From: Glandiceps talaboti
Lineage: Eukaryota; Hemichordata; Enteropneusta; Spengelidae
Assembly (NCBI RefSeq): GCF_964340395.1
Contig: NC_135566.1
Coordinates: forward strand, 19,756,297 to 19,776,296
Reading direction: 5' to 3'
DNA: 20,000 nt
Position numbers and translations under genes: made by a program. Every line of letters begins with the position of its first letter. Position 1 is the first letter of the stretch. The notes under the pieces were generated by a model. The model ran no database searches and was not told the DNA's origin. It was given only the letters and a program-made list of their open reading frames with translations. Shown here one piece after another: positions 9,529 through 20,000 of this stretch.

Positions 9529-10035
9529 AACAATCTCGTGTCTCATGAGTGAAACACCAGACATCTTCATTTATGCTTAAAATTGAGAATAAAGTAATTC
9601 ATATCTCTTTGTATACCATTTTAAGGGAGGTAATTCCATTTGCATTGTCAGTATGTATGTATGAACTAGGATGCATGTTTTGGCTACTTAGGTGATACAG
9701 GTATGCATTATATCTCGTGCACGTGGCGGAATTGTACACCTAAAGCAGGTCAGTGGGGTGAAATAACTTATCACATCTTTGGAAATTTGCATAGTCACAT
9801 TTTTCTGGTATTTTTACCTGTTCTTCGTTTTTTTTTATCAAATGCCGGATTGTGTCTACAAAACATTAAAAAAGTAAAACGGAGTGAATTAGGAGACTTA
9901 GTAGTGAATTAAAACAACTAATGGATCGTCTCATTTGGTAATCCATACTTTCCTGTTTTGAACAACTCACGGAAATAAATATTCCAAACGTTAGCATGCG
10001 GATTTCAGAAATTGAAAATTAGACAATTCCCTCAC
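9529..10035. other. Unique stretch, no gene seen
   Basis: A 69-codon frame (9703-9912) has no recognised domain. A short (GTAT)3 lies at about 9651-9662 and a run of nine T near 9829-9837. No RNA gene was recognised. Confidence 0.5.
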
Positions 10036-10077
10036 TGTAACCATAGTTACACTAAATGTAACCATAGTACTCTAGTG
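10036..10077 (+). repeat. Two-copy 21-bp repeat with inverted TGTAAC/GTTACA
   Basis: TGTAACCATAG begins both 10036 and 10057. The first copy forms an inverted repeat TGTAAC-CATA-GTTACA (10036-10051). It lies about 55 bp upstream of the minisatellite. It could be a small hairpin or a degraded RFX-like palindrome; no function is shown. Confidence 0.6.
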
Positions 10078-10131
10078 TATTCAACTGTTTTGAGATTTGC
10101 CGGTAATACCAACAAGTATGTTGTGGCTGTC

Positions 10132-11512
10132 TGTACAGTATGGTGTGTGTACGTCTCAGTACAGTATGGTGAGGTACGTCTCAGTACAGTATGGTGTGGG
10201 TACGTCTCAGTACAATATGGTGTGGGTACGTCTCAGTACAGTATGGTGTGGGTACGTCTCAGTACAGTATGGTGTGGGTACGTCTCAGTGCAGTATGGTG
10301 GGGTACGTCTCAGTACAGTATGGTGTGGGTACGTCTCAGTGCAGTATGGTGGGGTACGTCTCAGTACAGTATGGTGTGGGTACGTCTCAGTACAGTATGG
10401 TGTGGGTACGTCTCAGTGCAGTATGGTGGGGTACGTCTCAGTACAGTATGGTGTGGGTACGTCTCAGTACAGTATTGTGTGGGTACGTCTCAGTACAATA
10501 TGGTGGGGTACGTCTCAGTACAGTATGGTGTGGGTACGTCTCAGTACAGTATGGTGTGGGTACGTCTCGGTACAGTATGGTGTGGGTACGTCTCGGTGCA
10601 GTATGGTGTGGGTACGTCTCGGTGCATGCGCAGTATGGTGTGGGTCTCGGTACAATATGATGGGGGTACGTCTCGGTACAATATGGTGGGGGTACGTCTC
10701 GGTGAAGTATGGTGGGGCACGTCTCGGTACAGTATGGTGTGGGTCTCGGTACAGTATGATGGGGTACGTCTCGGTACATGGTGGGGCACGTCTCGGTACA
10801 GTATGGTGTGGGTACGTCTCGGTACAGTATGGTGTGGGTACGTCTCGGTACAGTATGGTGTGGGTACGTCTCAGTACAGTATGGTGTGGGTACGTCTCAG
10901 TGCAGTATGGTGGGGTACGTCTCAGTACAGTATGGTGTGGGTACGTCTCAGTGCAGTATGGTGGGGTACGTCTCAGTACAGTATGGTGTGGGTACGTCTC
11001 AGTACAGTATGGTGTGGGTACGTCTCAGTGCAGTATGGTGGGGTACGTCTCAGTACAGTATGGTGTGGGTACGTCTCAGTACAGTATTGTGTGGGTACGT
11101 CTCAGTACAATATGGTGGGGTACGTCTCAGTACAGTATGGTGTGGGTACGTCTCAGTACAGTATGGTGTGGGTACGTCTCGGTACAGTATGGTGTGGGTA
11201 CGTCTCGGTGCAGTATGGTGTGGGTACGTCTCGGTGCATGCGCAGTATGGTGTGGGTCTCGGTACAATATGATGGGGGTACGTCTCGGTACAATATGGTG
11301 GGGGTACGTCTCGGTGAAGTATGGTGGGGCACGTCTCGGTACAGTATGGTGTGGGTCTCGGTACAGTATGATGGGGTACGTCTCGGTACATGGTGGGGCA
11401 CGTCTCGGTACAGTATGGTGTGGGTACGTCTCGGTACAGTATGGTGTGGGTACGTCTCGGTACAGTATGGTGTGGGTACGTCTCGGTACAGTATGGTGTG
11501 GTCTTGGTACAG
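10132..11512 (+). repeat. 26-bp minisatellite with 612-bp higher-order unit
   Basis: The unit is 26 bp, beginning TACGTCTCAG and ending GGTGTGGG; a 25-bp variant lacks one base in the last block. Common variants are A or G at unit position 9 (CTCAG/CTCGG), TGCAG for TACAG, and AATATG for AGTATG. A-type units dominate the left half and G-type the right half of the higher-order unit. Positions 10236-10872 match 10848-11484 exactly by eye at an offset of 612 bp, including rare variants such as GCATGCG (10624 and 11236) and a shortened unit. The unit has no stop codon in any plus frame, so 160-500 codon frames run through it in several frames; these are not genes. The plus strand is strongly G/T-rich. 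Confidence 0.95.
10236..11484 (+). repeat. Recent 612-bp segmental duplication inside the minisatellite
   Basis: Copy 1 starts at 10236 and copy 2 at 10848. The first mismatches bounding the identity are A against G at 10235/10847 and at 10873/11485. The identical stretch (about 637 bp) is longer than the offset because adjoining units also agree. Perfect identity of a block with many private variants implies a very recent unequal exchange, or a duplication made by the assembler. Confidence 0.88.
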
Positions 11513-12783
11513 CAGATTAACAAGCATCAATTTTATTTCTCTAACAGCACAGTTAACGATTTTAACCTCAAAATGTGTTCTTTACGAGATTTACTGGACT
11601 CCAAGCCCTGTCGTCACTTGATCCTAGAATGAATTATGGTCTTTATAAAATGGAGTATTTGACAAAGGAAACATGGCTGATAAAATATTTGTTTTCTTTG
11701 ACTAACAGGTCAAGCTGGCATTGTTCCGTCAATAAATTGCATGGCATGAAATATAACTCAAAAGCTCTTTCAAGGAGATATCACTACTCATTCCTCATTA
11801 ACTGAAAACACAGCGCGAAACTCTCTAGATTTAAACGATACATATTCTGCAGATTTCACATATACTGCCAAGAAATAAAGAAGGAAAGAAACGAAGCTAT
11901 TTTTAAAGAAAGTCTAGTTTCGAACCTTGGTGATGTAGAAACTTATGTACCTAAACTTATCATCAATTCTCACAATAAGAACCTCAACGTGTACGTAACA
12001 CATCAAGAACACGTCAAGAGGTAAACATCCTTCTGCAAGATTTGATTCATAAGAAGAGTTTCTTATTATATGTTGTTCTACGAAACTGAAACATCATTAG
12101 CAACCATGAAGCATGCTTCAGTCAGTATTAAAGGTAGCTAATGGACAATGATATTATTTTTAGGGGTATCCCAAAATTCAAGTGTCGTTGGCATCAGGAT
12201 CGAAGAGGAACTGAATAATGTGAAAACAGATATGTCAGTTGTCTGGGACTTGAGAGATGTCATACCATTCCAGGGCATATCAATCAAATAGGCAATATAT
12301 CATGGCTATTATGTAAGTAACAAGGTTTCATAGAAGACAGTTCCACAAATTCTTTACTTGTGCGTGAGATGAAATGGGTGGTTTTTTTAAACTTTTAACT
12401 CAGAAACTTGAAGTAAAGGTCATGGTCAAATATAAAAAAAATGATATGGATGATTACAAAACTAATGCTAGCATATATTGATTTGCTTTGCTGTAAACAC
12501 GATTGAAATGAAATTGGTAACGAATCAATGCCAGAAAGTGCCTGTGATCCGCAAGAAATTACTTTATTTTAAAAATTGACTATGAAGTTAATTAGATGGG
12601 GTAGACACTCTATCTCTATTTGTATTATAGTTTAATTAAATACTGATTTTAACTACAGATATAGCTACCCTTAAGTTAAATTTGCATATGTCGCCAATCA
12701 AATTGACGTGCATATGTACCATATGGTATGTCACCTTTGAAAAAGGTTTGAATGAAATTGGATATGACATTATCGATGGCTGC
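11513..12783. other. Unique AT-rich stretch, no gene seen
   Basis: About 1.3 kb without arrays. Frames at 11575-11805 and nearby are short and without domains. A purine-rich tract lies at about 11871-11895. The palindrome ACCATATGGT occurs near 12718. No tRNA, snRNA or exon was recognised. Confidence 0.6.
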
Positions 12784-12832
12784 ACGGACGGGCACACACA
12801 TATACATACACATACACACACATACACACATA

Positions 12833-12868
<36 letters not shown>

Positions 12869-12928
12869 CGGACGTACGTACGTACGTACGTGTACGTACG
12901 AACACACATACACACACGGTCGGACGGA
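12784..12928 (+). repeat. (CA)n with nested ACGT array
   Basis: CGGACGGG leads into CACATA/CACACA repeats (about 12792-12865), then GGACGGACG, then a pure ACGT tetramer run (about 12872-12900), then CACACATA and GGTCGGACGG. Similar CGGACGG-type words bracket the array on both sides. ACGT repeats are self-complementary and can extrude as hairpins; alternating CA is Z-DNA-prone. Frames here are His-Thr and Cys-Val translations only. Confidence 0.93.
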
Positions 12929-14088
12929 TTGAACGCATTGCAATAGCACCCCTTCGGTGTGTGTGTTCTTCCAAGAAGTATACTTTATCCTCACCCATCT
13001 ACCCATCTTTTTAATATTATTTCACAAGGGCTTGTCAACTTTATTTTTGAGGTAAATATTGAATTAGTTTTCAAAAGTCTAGATGGAGTTAGTAATTAAT
13101 CTGAAGCAGATTAGTTCGTATCGTCATCACGAGGGGTGGACCGCTACATTGAAAAGGGTCTGTAAATAGAGTTTCCAATTCTTCAACATCATTTAAATTC
13201 TCAAATGTTACTGTACAACGCAAAATTTAAATGCTGTCGCTTCAGACCGTGTGGCGTCATGTTAACGGGAAAAAATCCCCGGATTGTGTAATAGACCACG
13301 TTGAGGCCTTTCCCCGTTTTATAGTTATAGAATTTATTGGTTTGGGTTAAAAGTGGGAGTAACTTTACACTTTTTCTTTTCTTTGATTGCATAACTAATG
13401 ATCGTAAACGAAGTTGGATTTTACGACGACTTGAATGTTTTTTTTATCTCGTTGTGTGACGTCATTAATCTAGCTACGTAAATAGTTCGATCAAAGTTGT
13501 TCCGTGACAAAATAACAGATTTTCGATATCACCGAGAAACGATTTGCTAAAAATAACCACTGCGTACTTATATTTGTCACACACAGAATATATAGATGTC
13601 CGAGTTTTACCGGTTCAATCTCTGTGTGTCAGATAATACGCCGGTGAATGTTCGCAGCTGTACGTACTTCGTACAAACCAGCGAACAGAGGAAAATGTTA
13701 AACTCGTACACACTGATACTGCTCGTAAAGTATATAACTGATTGGCAAATATCTGAACAGTTGAAGTATACATGGTTGCTGAATTATTATGTAGATAGGC
13801 GAAAATATTCTATTTTGGGAGTTTAAAATATTTGGTATCTATTGGTCACTAGCAGGTATTTTTTTCCAAGCGGATATAAAAGTATTTTTATTTGACAAGA
13901 ATTCCCGCGTGTTGGTGTGACATTTTCACTTACGTTAATGATTGTCAAGTTGTCACTGATAATATCACATACAGTGTACTCGTTATTGGACAAATACGTT
14001 CGTTCACGTTGAAAGGCTCGAAGAGTGCAATGTTCTAATACTTTTTAAAATGTTTAGATATATAATGTAGAAGGACATTTTTTACTCT
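12929..14088. other. Unique stretch, no gene seen
   Basis: Contains an inverted pair AACGGGAAA (13264-13272) and TTTCCCCGTT (about 13309-13318) and a full CRE (listed separately). Frames at 13201-13392 and 13596-13826 (63-76 codons) have no recognised domain. No RNA gene was seen. Confidence 0.55.
13457..13464. promoter_or_regulatory. Full CRE site TGACGTCA
   Basis: Perfect palindromic CRE. A run of T precedes it and no promoter elements are visible close by. One of four full copies in the window. Confidence 0.4.
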
Positions 14089-14102
14089 GTCTCCATGGTA
14101 AC
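14089..14102. promoter_or_regulatory. RFX X-box match GTCTCCATGGTAAC
   Basis: Fits the degenerate X-box consensus GTHNYYATRRNAAC at all 14 positions. RFX-family factors bind this near-palindrome and control ciliary genes in animals. No ciliary gene or other exon is visible within the window, so the target, if any, lies outside or the site is coincidental. Confidence 0.4.
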
Positions 14103-14151
14103 TTCTCAACATTTATAAATAATACGTAAATGTTGCGGATCAACAGTGAAC

Positions 14152-14213
14152 GTATCGTTGATTGACGCGAACAATAAATATATATAATTTAGCGATATCG
14201 TTTGCTGGCTGTG
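14152..14213 (+). repeat. 62-nt dispersed core, copy B
   Basis: The partner of 7547-7608, gap-free with five substitutions, most of them transitions. The core ends CTGGCTGTG and passes without a break into the TGTA array. Same orientation as copy A. Upstream similarity stops at about 14152. Confidence 0.8.
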
Positions 14214-14413
14214 TGTATGTATGTATGTATGTATGTATGTATGTATGTATGTATGTATGTATGTATGTATGTATGTATGTGTGTATGTATGTATGTATGT
14301 ATGTATGTATATGTGTATGTATGTATGTATGTATGTATGTATGTTTGTATGTATGTATGTATGTATGTATGTGTATGTATGTATGTATATGTGTGTGTGT
14401 GTGTGTGTGTCTA
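14211..14413 (+). repeat. (TGTA)n / (TG)n microsatellite
   Basis: Nearly 200 bp of GTAT units with occasional GTGT, TTTG and TATATG interruptions, ending in a pure TG run (about 14391-14410). Frames of 74-136 codons here are Tyr-Val-Cys-Met or Ile-His-Thr repeats produced by the array. Confidence 0.96.
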
Positions 14414-14542
14414 TGTCTATATGGGAGAATAAAGGTTCATGGTAAAGCTCGTGTGGATACTTTATAATTGGTTGTTCCCTCTTCCCCCAAAATATCAGGG
14501 CACACAATTGGTTCACGATTAATTGTTGTCAATGGATGAGTA

Positions 14543-14556
14543 TGACGTCACAGCTG
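14543..14556. promoter_or_regulatory. CRE fused to E-box: TGACGTCACAGCTG
   Basis: A full CRE (14543-14550) directly abuts CAGCTG (14551-14556). The same 14-mer is present in reverse complement at 5552-5565. Shared composite arrangement may reflect common regulation or chance. Confidence 0.4.
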
Positions 14557-15878
14557 TCAGTGAATTGTTATGAAAACATGGATATCTTTCCAACGTCTTA
14601 CGGCTCAAATATCTTGTTAATAAAGTTGGTCGGCTATGACGCAGGGAAATCGGGTAAATAGATTTAAAGTATACAAGTATAGGGATTAGAAATAAACACA
14701 TATAACATTTATTGGCTGCGGTGTGGAGATAACCTCAACTGTATAGTCAGAGTGTATAAAGTTTAAATGGAGCCAATCGACTTCAAAATTATATATAGCC
14801 TGTCGGATAAAACTGATAGCACACCCAAACAAAAGACAGAGCAAACTTACGGTTTTTGGCGTTATGTTCCAAATCCTTCGGGGAATATAGTCGCCGTCAC
14901 TAAATTACACTCGTTGTTTGGTTCTTCCGTTTAGGATAACAAGAAGGGCTACAGCGATACTCAGTACACGTTAAATAAAGTGTCAATAACGCGATTGCAC
15001 TCGTCCTCCGAAGTTCTTGATATGATAATGTTATTGATATAGTTCTAATACCTTTATCAGAAAACAAACTCCTCAGATTGTTAAAAGAGTAATATAGAAT
15101 TAACGAGTTTTGACTATGAATTGTGTAACGTGATGTAATAGGTGTCAATAATCCTTGTAATCGCCGCATACACAACGAATTTTTCACAGTTATTAGCCGA
15201 TAGTATGATGTATTTAACAATGTCTGCTAGCTTTCCAACGTCCTGCTTGTCAAATTAGATGATATGCTTCCACCGTTTGCCAAAGTAAATCTTTATGCAC
15301 ATGTTACACCCGTTGTAGACTCGTGCGAGAACTATAGTTTTCCTTCTGTTCTGAAGTACCAGGTGTAGTCGATTTTGTCAGCGGTCATAAAATAATTAAC
15401 CAACGAGCACGTGCGGTTTTGTACAGCTTTTACGACACCCGGTAACCAAACTCCCCCACCAGGGTCTATAACCAATCCATCAAATTGCAATCAGCCTGAG
15501 CTCCAACCCACACGTTTTTGGCAGCTGAACAGTAGTATCAAACTTGGAGAAGTAAATTGCACCAGTTCCAAAGTGTATGCATCGTCAATCTCACAAACTA
15601 ATAACACAGTCTGACAGGCGCTGACTTACAACAGGTTATGCTGAGTCCAACGTCGATACTTTAGATGGAATAATCGCTATGCATACTGGGATATATGTAC
15701 GTCATGACGACGACGGGACTATCTATGTTATACCAATTTGTGTCATTCTTATCTTTAATGGCTACAAGGACACAATCTTCTTGCAAGTGTATTTATATAC
15801 ATCTCAAGACGTTGAAGGGACTAAAAAATGCTGACAGAAGAGATGACAGAATTTGTAACTTCAATGAGATAAGAGGTC
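14557..15878. other. Unique stretch, no gene seen
   Basis: About 1.3 kb without arrays. The longest frame is minus-strand 14900-15220 (106 codons), Ser/Leu/Thr-rich with no recognised domain. CTTTCCAACGTC occurs twice (about 14587 and 15230) but similarity does not extend. CACGTG near 15408 and TACGTCAT near 15699 are isolated motifs. Confidence 0.55.
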
Positions 15879-17579
<1,701 letters not shown>

Positions 17580-17624
<45 letters not shown>

Positions 17625-17663
17625 ACATGCAATCAATCAATCAATCAATCGATCGATCGATCT
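17580..17663 (+). repeat. (AATC)n / (GATC)n microsatellite
   Basis: AATC units, broken once by ATACATGC, change into GATCG units at the right end (about 17649-17662). The Ser-Ile-Asn-Gln frame is its translation. Confidence 0.95.
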
Positions 17664-17830
17664 CTGTTGTATTCAATTACATCCACACCTCTTTCCCATG
17701 GTGAATATATGTGCATCTAAATTTAGTTTCCGTGCTAAGTACGCTTTTACAGTATCTGAAGGTATGAACGCGCCCCTTGAAAATGAAGCACTTGACAGCA
17801 GGTTTTGTACGTACGTCACCCAGAAATGAC
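17664..17830. other. Short unique stretch
   Basis: No gene seen. TACGTACGTCAC near 17808-17819 is a CRE-like half-site in a self-complementary context. Confidence 0.5.
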
Positions 17831-17870
17831 ACTTTGAAACTTTGAAACTTTGAAAGTTTGAAACCTTGCA
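17831..17870 (+). repeat. Octamer ACTTTGAA, five units
   Basis: Three perfect ACTTTGAA units (17831, 17839, 17847), then AGTTTGAA (17855) and ACCTTGCA (17863). Decay is toward the right. Confidence 0.9.
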
Positions 17871-17969
17871 CGGACGGGTATGAAATCCTCCTGTTGACCA
17901 ACATGATGGGAAACCAAATTTATTATATTTCACATCTGTGTGCAGGTATAATTTAGTGACAATTCAATA

Positions 17970-17983
17970 GTCACCATGACAAC
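17970..17983. promoter_or_regulatory. RFX X-box match GTCACCATGACAAC
   Basis: Fits GTHNYYATRRNAAC at all positions, the second full match in the window. No gene is visible nearby. Confidence 0.4.
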
Positions 17984-18451
17984 TACTTAAAGAAACCATA
18001 TGGATGAGAAATCGGTATTTGTTTTGGAGTTTCAATTAACAAAGCAATTTCTACCTGAAAAAAACACTGTGTAAAAGCATATACACAGTGCATGCTTGCA
18101 ACTCAATATTTTGGAAAAACATCAACCTGAAAATATGTAACAAGTTTGATTACTAAATCACTTTCTGTACTTACAATAGCAAACATTTTGCACATTTTAA
18201 AGTTTTTTTAAAAATAATTATTGCGTAAGTTACAAAGACGAACTCGGTCTCTGCTGTTTCACATTGATTTATCAATCATTAGCAATAAAGTTGTTTCATT
18301 AATTAATTAATTTCATTTGTTGATTTGTGAATTTAACAGAACGTTTGGTGATTTTATCTTTGTTTTTGTATTAGTTGTGTAAACAGTGAGTGTGTTTTAG
18401 TCTTTTCCAGTTTCTGAGTGTCTGTAAATGGGGTAATCCTGTAGACATCTC
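17984..18451. other. Unique AT-rich stretch, no gene seen
   Basis: No coding frame of note. TTAATTAATTAATT occurs near 18299. Nothing else was recognised. Confidence 0.55.
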
Positions 18452-18498
18452 AAATAAATAAATAAAGTAATGAATAAATAAATAAATAAATAAATGAA

Positions 18499-18533
<35 letters not shown>
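18452..18533 (+). repeat. (AAAT)n microsatellite
   Basis: About 20 AAAT units with GTAATG and ATGA interruptions near the left and middle. Confidence 0.95.
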
Positions 18534-18587
18534 GATTCCTAAATGAAAACCAATTATTCGTCTATATGGCTACTTAAAACTGCTCTA

Positions 18588-18713
18588 GCTGTGGAACGTT
18601 TTAAGAATAGAAAGAAAGAAGATGTTTGTTAGGTAAAATAACCTACTCGCCGCTGTGGAACGTTTTAAGAATAGAAAGAAAGAAGATGTTTGTTAGGTAA
18701 AATAACCTACTCG
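18588..18713 (+). repeat. Perfect 62-bp direct tandem duplication
   Basis: 18588-18649 and 18652-18713 are identical over 62 bp, separated by CC. Each copy starts GCTGTGGAACG, contains a GAAAGAAAGAAG purine tract and ends AACCTACTCG, with a small TAGGT/ACCTA inverted pair. Full identity in otherwise unique DNA implies a very recent duplication or an assembly error. Confidence 0.95.
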
Positions 18714-19436
18714 TAATATTGTACCGTGAACTTTTACAGTATCGTATCGCCTGTAGATACACGTATTTCTGTAGCTGTATACACGATTAATCAAGTCAAA
18801 TCAAAGTACAAGTTTGGTTAAATAGAGAGTCGGAGGTTCAAAGTTAAGAAGGATTCTGAACTAAGAACTAAAGGTGATTGCTGTATTTCCATGATAGTTG
18901 CAAGGTTATATACAATTTGCATGTCCGTAATTCAAAATTCGTTTTTAACGATGCCAACAAGGCCAAACACACTTGAAAATGTACTTGGCGTGTCATATGT
19001 CATTGACAGGGGGTCATCTACGGTTGTCGTTTCTCGCCTTGCCAGATGAAGAGTACCGTCGAACTGACGAAGACTGGACGTATTAAAGAACATTCTTGAA
19101 GATTATCTCAAGCTACAATATATGTACAGTTAAACACATGATAGACTGGAGACTCTTGTACAAGAAAAAAGTATTTCACCCAGGTTTATGATTGAAGGGG
19201 TGTAATACATATAATGATCATGATGATGTACTTTTGATTCACTTTTCTTCTGCGTCCCACTATCGATTTGAAATGTAGAAAAATGTACGGGCCATGGACA
19301 AGACTAGTTCCGCTGAACTATTTCCATGGTCCACATCAGATAACAATTGTCTATTTCTTTTGTATTCATTTTGTATATTTGTATCATATGTTTCTTTGAA
19401 AGTGTAGCTTATTTTTGTTATCTGGTGAAATAAACT
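18714..19436. other. Unique stretch, no gene seen
   Basis: No coding frame or RNA gene recognised. TCCATGG-type words near 19290 and 19321 form a loose inverted pair (GCCATGG and TCCATGG). Confidence 0.5.
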
Positions 19437-19596
19437 TCATTCATTCATTCATTCATTCATTCATTCATTCATTCATTCATTCATTCATTCATTCATTCAT
19501 TCATTCATTCATTCATTCATTCATTCATTCATTCATTCATTCAGTCAGTCAGTCAGTCAGTCAGTCAGTCATCCAGCCAGCCATTCATTCATTCAT
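19437..19596 (+). repeat. (TTCA)n / (GTCA)n microsatellite
   Basis: About 26 TTCA units, then seven GTCA units, ATCCAGCCAGCC, then three more ATTC units. The Ile-His-Ser-Phe frame through it is an array translation. Confidence 0.96.
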
Positions 19597-19615
19597 GTGC
19601 CCAATGTACAACCGA

Positions 19616-19629
19616 CCTCTAGAGGGCGT
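19616..19629 (+). promoter_or_regulatory. CTCF-like motif CCTCTAGAGGGCGT
   Basis: Agrees with the bilaterian CTCF core CCASYAGRKGGCRS at 12 of 14 positions. It lies just right of the TTCA array. Single-motif evidence only. Confidence 0.25.
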
Positions 19630-19799
19630 ACGTTCAGTGGCTGAGACGGAAGGTCAGTCGTGCCATCAGGCCGCGATAAAATAACCATGAGTTTGGAAAT
19701 ACGGATTCTTGAACGGTGAATTGCGTCTTTGGATATGAATTCGTCACGTGGTTCAATGTTGATTAGATGGTTATGACACTAATAATAGAATGATGAATG

Positions 19800-19919
<120 letters not shown>

Positions 19920-20000
19920 AACTGCAATTATTTCGCCGTTTTATCAATTCACTTTGTACATTCTATCGTGGAGGCATGAACTCTCACTCGTTATATTCAA

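Noticed and set aside
10012-11621. Open frames of up to 502 codons in several plus frames, and 80-157 codons on the minus strand
   Set aside because: The 26-bp minisatellite has no stop codon in any plus frame, so long frames arise in all of them at once. No signal peptide, domain or splice context; the peptide repeats only mirror the DNA repeat.
11920-11945. B-box-like word on the minus strand (GGTTCGAAAC), considered as a tRNA gene or tRNA-derived SINE
   Set aside because: No matching A box, no cloverleaf arms, no poly-A or poly-T tail at the right distance.
14106-14516. 136-codon minus-strand frame and overlapping plus-strand frames
   Set aside because: Most residues are TGTA-array repeats (His-Thr-Tyr-Ile or Tyr-Val-Cys-Met).
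14900-15220. 106-codon minus-strand frame
   Set aside because: No domain, no ATG context or splice evidence; length is compatible with chance.
14587-15241. CTTTCCAACGTC present twice, considered as a second dispersed repeat
   Set aside because: Similarity ends after 12 bases on both sides; chance match.
17580-17663. Regular repeat considered as a CRISPR array
   Set aside because: No spacers; simple tetranucleotide repeat in an apparently eukaryotic sequence.

Overview
This 20 kb window looks like non-coding nuclear DNA of a metazoan, most likely an invertebrate. It is AT-rich and has no prokaryote-style gene packing. No convincing protein-coding gene, rRNA, tRNA or CRISPR array is visible on either strand. 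The open frames are short, many have no ATG at their start (TTG in the cases checked), or they are translations of microsatellites. The listed arrays of simple and tandem repeats add up to about 3.3 kb, roughly 16% of the window. Long tetranucleotide arrays (TGTA, GACA/GACG, TTCA, AAAT, AATC, GGTA), long (TA)n tracts and CA/TG tracts at this density are familiar from molluscs, lancelets and hemichordates. I cannot name the species from sequence alone.

Layout. 1-3500 is mostly unique AT-rich DNA with a 43-nt tandem duplication (937-1018) and a small nested inverted-repeat element (1320-1463). 3504-4100 is the most CpG-rich part, with a minus-strand G-quadruplex candidate, an NRF1-like site, a CCAAT box and a CRE-like site; it is the best, though weak, candidate for a promoter. 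4100-8800 is unique sequence broken by small arrays and palindromes. 8820-9528 holds two facing microsatellites, one GACA-rich and one TGTC-rich, that are complementary to each other. 10132-11512 is a 26-bp minisatellite whose interior is duplicated as a 612-bp higher-order unit. 11513-15878 is unique sequence with CA/ACGT and TGTA arrays. 15879-16565 is a fold-back element with arms of about 204 bp at 96% identity around an AT-only core, followed directly by a (TA)n tract. 16665-20000 has AATC, AAAT, TTCA and TA arrays and a perfect 62-bp direct duplication.

The most interesting items are the fold-back element, the recent 612-bp duplication inside the minisatellite, a 62-nt sequence found twice upstream of a TGTA array (a possible microsatellite-carrying mobile element), and a surplus of full CRE sites (four TGACGTCA) and RFX X-box matches (two full matches) in DNA without visible genes. 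The window shows no set of genes working together. It reads as an intergenic or intronic repeat-rich region with possible cis-regulatory sites.
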